From JAULUH01 sp032111745 (GTDB taxonomy: Bacteria; Chloroflexota; Anaerolineae; JAAEKA01): DNA of 34,929 nucleotides. Numbering within the stretch: the stretch's first letter is position 1; each line of letters starts with the position of its first letter. Of the stretch, positions 10,522 to 19,044 are shown in pieces. The position numbers were made by a program, and so were the translations under genes. The notes beneath the pieces were generated by a model. That model ran no database searches, was not told the origin of the DNA, and was given only the letters and a program-made list of their open reading frames with translations. The stretch is from the NCBI GenBank assembly GCA_032111745.1, contig JAULUH010000105.1, forward strand, positions 1-34,929, given 5' to 3'.

Positions 10522-10592
10522 AGGGCATGAATGGCGTGGCGGGCTGCGGCAGCCCGCCACGNNNNNNNNNNCCGCCACGCCATTCATGCCCT
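10522..10592. repeat. Long perfect inverted repeat interrupted by the assembly gap
   Basis: Bases 10522-10542 are the exact reverse complement of 10572-10592. Immediately left of the gap, 10535-10545 and 10551-10561 also form an 11-bp stem around GCGGC. The last eight bases before the gap (CCGCCACG, 10554-10561) equal the first eight after it (10572-10579). If these eight are one and the same, the site becomes a single hairpin with a perfect 24-bp stem and a 5-nt GCGGC loop. It lies between the LysM-CAP stop and the next promoter. No T-run follows, so it is not a classical intrinsic terminator. Confidence 0.8.
10562..10571. other. Assembly gap of 10 N
   Basis: Ten unknown bases. The flanking sequences overlap by eight bases, so the gap is probably a scaffolding artefact caused by the palindrome around it and the true gap length may be negative. 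Confidence 0.95.
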
Positions 10593-10662
10593 GCCGTGCA
10601 CCAACACACTCCGGGCACTGACGGCGGATCCCCCCTGGCTGGTCCCGCCCCAACCGGCGCTT

Positions 10663-10690
10663 TTGGCCCCTGGTCGAATCCATGTATGAT
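10663..10690 (+). promoter_or_regulatory. Promoter of the glycosyltransferase gene, probably leaderless
   Basis: TTGGCC at 10663-10668 and TATGAT at 10685-10690 are 16 bases apart. Transcription would start at about 10697, which is the A of an in-frame ATG. The upstream ATG at 10682 overlaps the promoter itself. Confidence 0.45.
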
Positions 10691-10696
10691 GGGGAA

Positions 10697-13261
10697 ATGA
10701 CCCGCAGGTGGACAGGACTCGCGCTACTGGCACTGCTGCTCGCTGGCCTGGCACTTCGCCTGGTGCAGCTGGGCACCTACCTGACCCCCGACGAGCGCCT
10801 GTGGAGCCAGCGCACTGCACAGTTCATGGGGGCGCTACAAGAACAGGATTGGCCGGCCACGGCCCCCACCGGCCACCCTGGCGTCACCGTGATGTGGTCG
10901 GGCACCACCGGCGCCTTGCTGAGATTCGTCCTCGATCGCCCTTCCGATATAGCCAGACTGGAGGATGTGGCGGCAGCACTGGCCGCCGAGCCCAACCGCC
11001 TTGACTTCGTGGCCTGGCTTCGTCTCCCTATAGCCCTGGCCACAGCAGCAGCGGTGCTTCTGTTTTTCTGGTTGGCCCGGCGCCTGTTTGGCACCGGGGT
11101 GGCACTCCTGGCCTCGGCCTTGCTGGCCCTGGATCCTTTCCATCTGGCCCACAGCCGCGTGCTCCAGATGGATGCCCTTCTGGCTACCGCCGTCAGCATC
11201 GCCTGGCTGGCCTTCCTGGTGGGTATGCCCACAGGACAGCGCCGCTATCTGGTTCTGGGTGGCGTTGCAGCTGGCCTGGGCTTCCTGACCAAGGCGCCGG
11301 CCCTCGCACTGGGGCCAGCGGCCATTGCCTTGTCGGTCTGGAACGCGCTACGGCCACGGTCGCCAGGGACGCAGTCCCCCGCGCGCCGTCCACCCGGCGC
11401 CGTGGTCCGCATCCTGGCCGACCTGCTCTGGATCGCAGTGCCTGCGCTGGCCGTGGTCTGGCTGTTGTGGCCTGCCATGTGGGTGGCGCCGCTGGATACG
11501 CTGGCACGAGTGTGGCGCTTCTCCACCGCCCTCGGCGGTGGCCAGCACGAGCTGGGCAACTTCTGGCTGGGCGAGCCGGCGGCCAGCCCCGGACTGCTCT
11601 TCTACCCCGCCGTGCTGCTGTGGCGCACGACTCCCGTCAGCCTGGTCGGATTCGGGTTAGCGGTGTTCCTGCTGGTGGTCCAGGCCCTTGGAAGAGGGTT
11701 GCGCCGCAGCGAGAACCAGGAGACGCAGGACGGTGGACCTGGCGCCCCATCTCCGGCAGCCAGCCTGTCGAGCCGGGACGCGCCCGTCTGGAGCCAGCAG
11801 AACACGGCGGCGTGGGCGGTGCTGCTCTTCGTCATCTGGTTTGCCCTGTTCATGAGCCTGGGCGACAAGGAATTCGATCGCTATCTCCTGCCCATCTTTC
11901 CCCTGGTCGACCTGCTGGCAGCCTGGGGCTGGCTGGGCGTTTTGGCCGTAGTGGCGGCCCGGCTCAATGCGGCTGCTGGTGCTGGTGCACTCAGATTAGC
12001 CACCCTGGTAGTAGTGGCTCTGGTGGCGCTCCAGGCCATCACCGCCATCGTGCACCGGCCAACCTATCTCACAGCCTACAACCCCCTGGTGGGCGGCATA
12101 CGCACGGCTAGGCAGGTCATGCTGGTGGGTTGGGGCGAGGGCCTGGCCGACGTGGCCCGCTTTCTCAACGCCCGGGACGGGAACGATGCACCGGCCGTGG
12201 CCTCATGGTATGGACAGAACGCCTTCGGCCCGTTCTACCAGGGTACAAGCTACGACCTGTACTATGACCTGCCCACGGCGGCGGACCTCTTTGCCAAGGA
12301 CGTGGCCTACGTCGTTACCTACGTCAATCAGCTGCAGCGCGATCTGCTCGATCCGTCAATTGGCTCGCGCCTCCAGGTGCCGATTATGTCGACATCCTGG
12401 CAGGGCGTGCCCCTGGCTGAAGCCTATGCCTGGACCAAACCCTTTGCCCACACCACCGACCGGGAGTTAAGCCCTGGCCTGCGGCTGTTGGGCTGGGACG
12501 CCGGCCCGCTGGATCCGGACCTGCGCCTGCTGCCGATCATCCTATACTGGGATGCGGCTTCGGCTGCGGGTCTGGAAGCCAACCTTCCTGCTCTAGTAGC
12601 CTGGATCAAGGACGGGTCGGGTGAGGTGTGGGCGACGGCCGAAGTGCCTCCGGCCATCGATCCGGCTCAGCAGGTCACCGCCTGGCTGGACCGCCAGGCC
12701 ATCCCCCAGGCGCTCAGTTTGCAGCTTCCCGCGGGTCTGCCAGCAGGGAGCTACCGGCTCGAGGTGGCGCCGCTGAATGGCCAGGCCATGGCCCTGGGAT
12801 CCGCCACGCTTCCACCGGACCGGCGGGGTGATGCTGAGCAATTGGACGTGCAGCGCATTCCCCAGCGCGTCATCTTCGGCGATACGCTCCAGCTTGTGGG
12901 CTACGAGCTCGTTCCTGAGAGCAACAACTGGCAGCTTGACCTGCTCTGGGATGCCCTGGCCGCGCCACCCGAGGTGAAGGCCTTCGTGCATGTGGTCGAT
13001 GCTTCCGATACCATGATCGCCCAACAGGACGTCCTGCTATCCCCCCTGTCTGCTCAGCCGGAGACCACCTGGACTGCCGGTGGATTGCTACGCCAGCGCG
13101 TCCGGCTCCAGCTTCCCAGCAGCCCGCCCGGTAGCCAGCTGAGAGTCTACTCCGGCCTATACCACCCGGAGACAGGCGAGCGCCTGGCCCTGACAGTTGG
13201 CGACGAGCCGGTACCGGACGGGCGCTACTTGTTGACCACCACCGCTGCCAGCTCGCCCTAG
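10697..13261 (+). CDS. GT39/PMT-like membrane glycosyltransferase
   Basis: 854 residues from ATG 10697 (859 from 10682). The N-terminal 470 residues are a multi-spanning membrane region. The first loop carries the acidic pair LTPDERLWSQRT and then a GHPGVTVMW motif, as in PMT/ArnT-type (GT-C) enzymes that move a sugar from a polyprenyl-phosphate carrier to protein or lipid outside the membrane. A long loop near 225-245 and another near 340-370 are Pro/Ser/Arg-rich. From about residue 590 onward the protein is soluble and beta-rich, with LRLLGWDAGPLDPDLRLL and LQLVGYELVPESNNWQLD. The next gene has a similar tail (IELLGYRLG). Donor and acceptor are not predictable. It is followed after 13 bases by the second membrane protein, probably as one transcript. 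Confidence 0.8.
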   Translation: MTRRWTGLALLALLLAGLALRLVQLGTYLTPDERLWSQRTAQFMGALQEQDWPATAPTGHPGVTVMWSGTTGALLRFVLDRPSDIARLEDVAAALAAEPNRLDFVAWLRLPIALATAAAVLLFFWLARRLFGTGVALLASALLALDPFHLAHSRVLQMDALLATAVSIAWLAFLVGMPTGQRRYLVLGGVAAGLGFLTKAPALALGPAAIALSVWNALRPRSPGTQSPARRPPGAVVRILADLLWIAVPALAVVWLLWPAMWVAPLDTLARVWRFSTALGGGQHELGNFWLGEPAASPGLLFYPAVLLWRTTPVSLVGFGLAVFLLVVQALGRGLRRSENQETQDGGPGAPSPAASLSSRDAPVWSQQNTAAWAVLLFVIWFALFMSLGDKEFDRYLLPIFPLVDLLAAWGWLGVLAVVAARLNAAAGAGALRLATLVVVALVALQAITAIVHRPTYLTAYNPLVGGIRTARQVMLVGWGEGLADVARFLNARDGNDAPAVASWYGQNAFGPFYQGTSYDLYYDLPTAADLFAKDVAYVVTYVNQLQRDLLDPSIGSRLQVPIMSTSWQGVPLAEAYAWTKPFAHTTDRELSPGLRLLGWDAGPLDPDLRLLPIILYWDAASAAGLEANLPALVAWIKDGSGEVWATAEVPPAIDPAQQVTAWLDRQAIPQALSLQLPAGLPAGSYRLEVAPLNGQAMALGSATLPPDRRGDAEQLDVQRIPQRVIFGDTLQLVGYELVPESNNWQLDLLWDALAAPPEVKAFVHVVDASDTMIAQQDVLLSPLSAQPETTWTAGGLLRQRVRLQLPSSPPGSQLRVYSGLYHPETGERLALTVGDEPVPDGRYLLTTTAASSP

Positions 13262-13274
13262 CTGGCACGACTCT

Positions 13275-15128
13275 ATGATTATGTCTAGCAGAAAGTGGTT
13301 GGCTTTCCTCCTGGCGGCACAAGTCCTGCTCGGCCTGCTCTATTCCCAGGCCACCCCCATCTTCGAGGCGTCGGATGAGATCTGGCACTACCCGGTGGTG
13401 CGGGAGATCGTTCTGAACCGCCGATTGCCGGTGCAGGATCCCGCCGTCGACGCACCCTGGGTCCAGGAGGGCAGCCAGCCGCCCCTCTATTACGCGCTGA
13501 GCGCCCTGCTAACCGCCTCCGTCGACACCGCGGACTACGCCGCCCACGCCGTGCGCAACCCCTTCCCGCAGACCGGTGTGCCCGGTGCTACCGACAACGT
13601 CAACTTGGTGGCCCATCCCCCGGGCCAAAGCCCGTGGCAGGGCGGCACGGTCCTGGCGGTCTACCTGATCAGGTGGCTCTCGGTGCTGATGGGCACCGTG
13701 ACAGCCTATCTCAGCTATCGGCTGTCGCGCGCCGTCTACCCTGACCGGGCACCCCTGGCGTTGCTGGCGGCAGCCCTGGTGGCCCTCAACCCTATGGTGC
13801 TGTTCATCAATGCCTCGGTGAACAACGATAACCTGGTCATGCTGCTGTCGACCCTGGCCCTGTGGTTGCTGGTGCGCGACGTCACCTCGCCGGTGCCCGG
13901 ACCGCGCTGGGGCGCCACCGTGGTGATGGGAGTCGTGCTGGGACTGGCCGCCCTGACCAAGGTCTCGGGCCTGGTGTTGCTGCCCCTGGCTGCACTCGCC
14001 ATCACGTTCACGGCCTGGCGTACCGGCTCCTGGCGAGTCTGGCTGGCACGCGGGCTGGTGCTGCTGGCCCTGGTGGCCGCCATTGCCGGGTGGTGGTACC
14101 TGCGCAACCAGGCGCTGTATGGCGAACTCACCGGCCTCCAGCGCATGGTAGAGATCGCCGGTCCACGGCCGGCCGGCTTTGGGCCTGACCAGCTGGTGGA
14201 TGAATGGCGGGGTTTCTGGTATTCCTACTGGGGAGTGTTTGGAGCGTTCAACATCCTGGCTCCGCGCTGGTTTTTCCTGCTGATGGGTGGACTGACCCTG
14301 GCTGCCGCTGGGGGGCTCGTCCTGGGCCTCGTGCGGGCTTTGCGCCAGGGCCGGTCCCCGGTCGAGTGGATGGCCCACCTACTGCTGGCGGGCTTCGTGG
14401 CCGCCACCTTCCTCGGCGTCCTGCGCTGGACCCTGATGACCAGGGCCTCCCAGGGCCGGCTGATGTTCAGCGCCGTGGCCGCGATCGCCTTCTACCTGGC
14501 CCTGGGCATTCTGGCCTGGTGGCCTCGCCGTTGGCAGCCAGCCGTGGCCGGCACCGTGAGCGCCGGCCTGGCTGTAATCGCAGGCACGGTGGCGCTGGTG
14601 GCGATCGCTCCCGCCTACCGGCCACCGATCCCCCTGGCTGGCCTGCCGGACGGCGTTGCACCGCTGGCAGTGCGCTGCGGCGACTCGATCGAGCTGCTGG
14701 GCTACCGCCTGGGCAGCGCGGAGACTCCGGCTGGCGCTCCCCTGGACCTTACCCTCTACTGGCGCAACCCCCTGCCGCAATCGGAGGACCTACAACTGTC
14801 GCTGAACAGCTATAGCTTCCCCAGCCCGGACACCGTCGAGCAGATCGCCAAGCTCGATACCTGGCCCGGCGGTGGCCTGCTGCCCACCAGCCACTGGCAC
14901 CCCGGGGCGATCTATCCCGACCGCTATTTGATCCCCACGCTGGTTACCCCTGACGTCCCGGCGCCCGTACGGACCACGGTCAGTTGGAGCACGGACCTAC
15001 TGAACCCCAACCAAAACCAGGTAATTCCATGTTATGTCGACAACCAGCCTGTCGACGTGGTGATCCTGGAGACGGGCACTCTGGTTGGGCCGAGTGGCGA
15101 GCAAGATGGGACGTCAGACCGGCCATAG
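13275..15128 (+). CDS. DUF2142/GT39-like polytopic membrane protein
   Basis: 617 residues. About ten membrane segments fill residues 8-460. The first periplasmic loop has TPIFEASDEIWHYPVVREI and later QPPLYYALSALL, typical of DUF2142 and related GT-C fold proteins, where the acidic residues just after the first helix are catalytic candidates. Residues 475-600 form a beta-rich soluble tail starting DSIELLGYRLGSAETP, similar in layout to the tail of the preceding glycosyltransferase. The shared tail and adjacency suggest that both act on the same exported glycan or glycoprotein. ATGs at 13275 and 13281 are both possible; neither has a clear ribosome-binding site. Specificity is unknown. Confidence 0.75.
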   Translation: MIMSSRKWLAFLLAAQVLLGLLYSQATPIFEASDEIWHYPVVREIVLNRRLPVQDPAVDAPWVQEGSQPPLYYALSALLTASVDTADYAAHAVRNPFPQTGVPGATDNVNLVAHPPGQSPWQGGTVLAVYLIRWLSVLMGTVTAYLSYRLSRAVYPDRAPLALLAAALVALNPMVLFINASVNNDNLVMLLSTLALWLLVRDVTSPVPGPRWGATVVMGVVLGLAALTKVSGLVLLPLAALAITFTAWRTGSWRVWLARGLVLLALVAAIAGWWYLRNQALYGELTGLQRMVEIAGPRPAGFGPDQLVDEWRGFWYSYWGVFGAFNILAPRWFFLLMGGLTLAAAGGLVLGLVRALRQGRSPVEWMAHLLLAGFVAATFLGVLRWTLMTRASQGRLMFSAVAAIAFYLALGILAWWPRRWQPAVAGTVSAGLAVIAGTVALVAIAPAYRPPIPLAGLPDGVAPLAVRCGDSIELLGYRLGSAETPAGAPLDLTLYWRNPLPQSEDLQLSLNSYSFPSPDTVEQIAKLDTWPGGGLLPTSHWHPGAIYPDRYLIPTLVTPDVPAPVRTTVSWSTDLLNPNQNQVIPCYVDNQPVDVVILETGTLVGPSGEQDGTSDRP

Positions 15129-15150
15129 TAACCGTTGCCATACACAGCAG

Positions 15151-15209
15151 CCTGCCAGGCTGGCCGGGGGTGCTGGAGCGCTCGGCTGATAGGTAGGTGG
15201 CCTGGCAGG
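15151..15209. repeat. 10-bp inverted repeat between converging genes
   Basis: CCTGCCAGGC (15151-15160) and GCCTGGCAGG (15200-15209) are perfect reverse complements separated by 39 bases. The left arm is part of a smaller palindrome, CAGCCTG-C-CAGGCTG. It lies between the membrane-protein stop (15128) and the hemY stop (15230), so it could help end transcription in both directions. There is no T-run. Confidence 0.4.
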
Positions 15210-15229
15210 TCACTTCTCCACGACGTAGG

Positions 15230-16678
15230 TCAGCGTGAATTTGATGGGGCCACACGCTCGGCAGCGCGTCGTGCCGCCTCCCGGGCTTGTTTCACACAAT
15301 CGGGGATGCCCACGCCCAAGTAAGGGCTGCCGGTGACGAAAATGCCCGGGGGCAACGCAGCCTCAATCGCCGCCACCCGGTCCAGGTGGCCTACGTCGTA
15401 CTGTGGATTGGACTGCGGCCACCGGTAGATGCGATGAAACAGCGGCTCGGCCTCCAGCGCCAGAAGCTCGGCGAGCTCCTGGCGCACCGTGTGCAACAGC
15501 TCCGCGTCGTCCAGCTCCATGGACTGAGGGCTGCGCGAGCCACCAAAGAACGCCCGCAACAGGACGCCGTCGGCAGGGGCCCGATCGTCGAATTTGACTG
15601 AGCTCCACGTAATCGCGTTGATGGGCCGGCGTTCGCTGGCCGGTACCACCAGGCCGAAACCCGTATAGGGTGAGCCCACGTCGGCCTGGCGGAAGGCCAG
15701 GCTGATGGTACCGGTACCGACATAGCGAATAGCTCCCAGCTGACGGACGGCCTCGGGTGCCAGGTCGTGAAGCAGTTTGGCTGCTGCAAACGCCGGGATA
15801 GCCAGGATCACAGCATCTGTCCGCAGCGCCGGGGCACTGTCCAGAACCAAACGATAGCCTTCGCCGTCGCGCTCGATGGCCTGTACGGCCGAATTGAGCC
15901 GGAGATCGCCATTGAGTTGGGCCACCAGGCTGTCGACGAGCTCTCCAGTGCCACCGCGCAGCGAGATAAAAGTCGACTTGGGGCGCGCAGGTTGCGCAGT
16001 TCCTGCCGCGACGCCGTGACCGCCGCCGTTCCGGGCCGCGCGCCGGGATGCGATCATGCCGCGGGTCAGGCTGCCATAGCGCTGCTCGAGCTCGCGAAAG
16101 CGGGGAAATGTCGCCAGCAAGCTCTGTTTGTCGGCCTCGGCGTTGTAGATCCCGGACATCAAGGGCTCGGCGATCTTGTCCAGGGCTTCGTCGCCTAACC
16201 GGCGGCGGATGAAGTCGGCCAGGGTCTCGTCGCCTCCGTCGCGACGGGCGGGGATGAACAGGTCCATACCCATGCGCAGCTTGCCCAGCGGCGAGATCAG
16301 TGGCGAAAGGGCAAAGGGCATGAACTTGGTGGGCACGATGAGCAGCACACCATCGGGCAGCGGGGTCGGCCGGCCCTTGTTGAGCACGTAGACCTGGCGC
16401 ATGCGCTCGCTGGTACCCTGGAGACGCCCGGCCAATCCCAGCTCCTCGGCCAGCTCGGCTGCCCAGGGCTTCTGGGCGATAAAGGAGTCTGGCCCACCCT
16501 CGACGACAAACGGCCGGTCGCCGAACCCTTCCACGCGATCGGTGAGGATCTTGCCTCCCCAGCGCCCCGATTGCTCCAGTACCATGTAGTCGATCCGGCG
16601 CTGCTGCAAATACCACGCCGTGCTGAGGCCGGCAATGCCCCCACCGACGACGACGACAGGCGACATGGAGTGGTTCAT
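15230..16678 (-). CDS. hemY: Coproporphyrinogen/protoporphyrinogen oxidase, HemY (CgoX) type
   Basis: 482 residues. This flavoenzyme uses oxygen to remove six electrons from the porphyrinogen ring. The FAD-binding motif is VVVVGGGIAGLSTAWYL near the N-terminus, followed by GRWGGKILTDRVEGF. FVVEGGPDSFIAQKPWA and a C-terminal GSPYLGVGIPDCVKQARE, the second FAD contact, are typical of the HemY family. In a cluster with CpfC-type HemH and HemQ and no HemN or HemF, the substrate is more likely coproporphyrinogen III (CgoX) than protoporphyrinogen IX. Its ATG overlaps the hemL stop by four bases (ATGA at 16675-16678). A second ATG lies four codons later. It is the last gene of the haem cluster. Confidence 0.92.
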   Translation of the reverse strand: MNHSMSPVVVVGGGIAGLSTAWYLQQRRIDYMVLEQSGRWGGKILTDRVEGFGDRPFVVEGGPDSFIAQKPWAAELAEELGLAGRLQGTSERMRQVYVLNKGRPTPLPDGVLLIVPTKFMPFALSPLISPLGKLRMGMDLFIPARRDGGDETLADFIRRRLGDEALDKIAEPLMSGIYNAEADKQSLLATFPRFRELEQRYGSLTRGMIASRRAARNGGGHGVAAGTAQPARPKSTFISLRGGTGELVDSLVAQLNGDLRLNSAVQAIERDGEGYRLVLDSAPALRTDAVILAIPAFAAAKLLHDLAPEAVRQLGAIRYVGTGTISLAFRQADVGSPYTGFGLVVPASERRPINAITWSSVKFDDRAPADGVLLRAFFGGSRSPQSMELDDAELLHTVRQELAELLALEAEPLFHRIYRWPQSNPQYDVGHLDRVAAIEAALPPGIFVTGSPYLGVGIPDCVKQAREAARRAAERVAPSNSR

Positions 16679-17991
16679 GGTATCTGGCTCGACCGTGCGA
16701 TCTCGTCGAATGCCCTGTTCACGGCGGCCAGAGTGGCTGCGAGCTCGGTGGCACCATGGGCGCTGCTGACAAAGCCGGCTTCGAACTGGCTGGGCGCAAA
16801 GTAGACCCCCTGCGCCAGCATGGCGTGGAAGAACCGCGCATAGCGGGCGGGATCCGCGTGCTGGCGCGCCCCGGCATAGTCCACAATCTGCGCGCCCGGC
16901 GCTTTCAGGAAGTAGAACCCAAACATCGTGCCCGCATAGCCGGCCTGAATGGGCAGCCCGGCCCTGGCCGCAGCCGCCTCGATACCATGGACCAACTCAG
17001 CCGTCGTATCCGCAATGCTGCTGAAATAGCCCGGCCCGGCGAGGGTGCGCAGGGTGGCAATGCCTGCGGTCATGGCCAGAGGGTTGCCGGATAGAGTCCC
17101 CGCCTGGTATACTGGCCCAGCCGGCGCGACCTGCTCCATGATTGCCCGCTTGCCGGCGTACGCGCCGACCGGCAATCCGCCACCGATCACCTTGCCCAGG
17201 CAGGTCAGATCCGGGTCCAGACCCCATAGCCCTTGCGCACCGCCGAGGGAGACCCGAAAACCGGTCATCACCTCGTCGAGGATGAACAGCGCACCGTGCT
17301 GGCGACACAAGCGCTGTAATCCCTCCAGGAACCCCGGAGCCGGCATGACGAAGCCGATGTTAGCTGCGATCGGCTCGACGATCACCGCAGCGATCTGGCC
17401 GGGATTGGCATCGAAGAGCTGGCTGACTGCAGCCAGGTCGTTGTACGGTGCGACTAGCGTGTCGGCAGCAGTGGCTCTGGGAACGCCGGGCGAGTCGGGC
17501 AGGCCCAACGTGGCCACGCCACTCCCGGCCTGAACCAGGAGCAAGTCGGCGTGGCCATGGTAGCAGCCGCTGAACTTCAGGATCTTTGGCCGGCCCGTGA
17601 AGGCGCGCGCCAACCGCAGGGCGCTCATCGTGGCCTCGGTGCCGCTGTTGACGAAGCGAATCATCTCGACGGACGGAACAAGGTCCACGACCAGCTGCGC
17701 CAGTTGGATTTCAGGCTCGGTCGGTGCACCGTAGCTGGTACCGCAGCGCACTGCCTGCTCGAGCGCAGCTACCACTGCCGGGTGGGCATGACCGAGGATC
17801 AGCGGACCCCACGACAGCACGTAGTCGATATAGTCATTGCCGTCGGCATCCCAGATCCGTGCTCCCAACCCGCGTTCGATAAAGCGTGGCACCCCGCCGA
17901 CGCTGCGAAAGGCGCGCACCGGGGAGTTGACGCCGCCAGGAATCAACTCCTGGGCCGCAGCGAACAGTGCCTCCGATCGAGTTGTGTTCAC
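16675..17991 (-). CDS. hemL: Glutamate-1-semialdehyde 2,1-aminomutase
   Basis: 438 residues from GTG 17991. This PLP enzyme converts glutamate-1-semialdehyde to 5-aminolevulinate, the second step of the C5 route. It starts TTRSEALFAAAQELIPGG and has the family block VNSPVRAFRSVGG, a nucleotide and PLP region NSGTEATMSALRLAR, ILDEVMTGFR with the PLP-ring Asp, and the Schiff-base lysine K267 in LGKVIGGGLPVG. The frame is open much farther upstream, but the extension is antisense-like inside hemE. The GTG overlaps the hemE stop (GTGA) and has AGGAGG a few bases upstream, so this start is convincing. hemY follows with a four-base overlap. Confidence 0.94.
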   Translation of the reverse strand: MNTTRSEALFAAAQELIPGGVNSPVRAFRSVGGVPRFIERGLGARIWDADGNDYIDYVLSWGPLILGHAHPAVVAALEQAVRCGTSYGAPTEPEIQLAQLVVDLVPSVEMIRFVNSGTEATMSALRLARAFTGRPKILKFSGCYHGHADLLLVQAGSGVATLGLPDSPGVPRATAADTLVAPYNDLAAVSQLFDANPGQIAAVIVEPIAANIGFVMPAPGFLEGLQRLCRQHGALFILDEVMTGFRVSLGGAQGLWGLDPDLTCLGKVIGGGLPVGAYAGKRAIMEQVAPAGPVYQAGTLSGNPLAMTAGIATLRTLAGPGYFSSIADTTAELVHGIEAAAARAGLPIQAGYAGTMFGFYFLKAPGAQIVDYAGARQHADPARYARFFHAMLAQGVYFAPSQFEAGFVSSAHGATELAATLAAVNRAFDEIARSSQIP

Positions 17992-19043
17992 ACCACCCCT
18001 CCTGGAGCAGCGGCCGAAGCCTCGTGTACGAAGTCGACCAGGCGCCGTACGTTGTCGACGGGAGTCTGCGGCAGGATGCCGTGACCAAGGTTGAAGATAT
18101 GCCCCGGCCAGCCCACCTCGCGTGCCCGGTCCAATAGGTGCCGGGCGCGGCTCTGCAGCTGCAGCCACGGTGCAAACAGGGCTGCCGGGTCCAGGTTGCC
18201 CTGGATCGCCACCTCCGGACCGAGCTGGCGCCACGCCTCGGCCAGGTCAACACGCCAATCGACCCCGATCACACTCCCGCCTGCCTCGCGGATTAGCGGA
18301 AGCATTCCTGCCGTGCCGGTGCCGAAGTGGATGATCGGCACCCCTGCCTGCCCGGCGATGGCGAGTGCTCGCCGGCTATAGGGCATGACATGCTGCCGGT
18401 AGTCCGCGGGGCTGAGTTGCCCGGCCCAACTGTCGAACAGTTGCAGCGCCTGTGCGCCTGCGCGTGCCTGCGCCAGCAGGTACTGGCCGACAACTTCGCT
18501 CAGTTTCTCCATCAGCATCTGCCAGGCTTCGGGCTCGGCAACCATGAAGCGCTTGGTGAGCAGATGGTGCTGGCTGCCCCCACCCTCGATCGCGTACGAG
18601 GCCAGGGTAAACGGCGCGCCGCTGAAGCCGATCAGAGGGAGGTTCCTGGCCTCCAGCTCCCGCCTGGCCAGGCGGATGGCCTCCAGGGTGAAGCTCAGGG
18701 TCTCCTCGGGCGGCAGGACGCGCAGCGCCTCGACGTCGGCTGCTGTGCGCAGCCGGTTGTGGATCACCGGTCCCTCCCCTTTGACAAACTCGAGATCCAG
18801 CCCCATGCCAGCCAGCGGTGGCAGGATGTCGGCGAAGATGATCGCCGCGTCGAGGTCGAACGCGGCAATCGGCTGTAGCGTGACTTCGCAGGCCAGTTCC
18901 GGTGCCTTGATGAGCTCCAGGATCGAATACTTCTCGCGCAAGGCGCGATACTCGGCCATGTAGCGACCGGCCTGGCGCATTAGCCAGATTGGGGTGGCGT
19001 CCACAGGCTGGCGCCGGCAGGCCCTCAAGAATCGGCTCTCCAC
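17988..19043 (-). CDS. hemE: Uroporphyrinogen III decarboxylase
   Basis: 351 residues from GTG 19043. The enzyme removes four carboxyl groups from uroporphyrinogen III to give coproporphyrinogen III. The beginning, ESRFLRACRRQPVDATPIW, then LMRQAGRYMAEYRALR, is the family signature with the substrate-binding Arg residues. GFSGAPFTLASYAIEGGGS and IIHFGTGTAGML are further conserved blocks, and the C-terminal NLGHGILPQTPVDNV is typical. An ATG at 19082 would add 13 residues and overlap hemB by 38 bases. The GTG sits one base after the hemB stop, has GGAAGG upstream and gives the family's usual N-terminus. Confidence 0.94.
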   Translation of the reverse strand: MESRFLRACRRQPVDATPIWLMRQAGRYMAEYRALREKYSILELIKAPELACEVTLQPIAAFDLDAAIIFADILPPLAGMGLDLEFVKGEGPVIHNRLRTAADVEALRVLPPEETLSFTLEAIRLARRELEARNLPLIGFSGAPFTLASYAIEGGGSQHHLLTKRFMVAEPEAWQMLMEKLSEVVGQYLLAQARAGAQALQLFDSWAGQLSPADYRQHVMPYSRRALAIAGQAGVPIIHFGTGTAGMLPLIREAGGSVIGVDWRVDLAEAWRQLGPEVAIQGNLDPAALFAPWLQLQSRARHLLDRAREVGWPGHIFNLGHGILPQTPVDNVRRLVDFVHEASAAAPGGVV

Positions 19044-19044
19044 A

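Noticed and set aside
10507..10776. Short open frames crossing the N gap
   Set aside because: They depend on unknown bases and lie over the palindrome and promoter.
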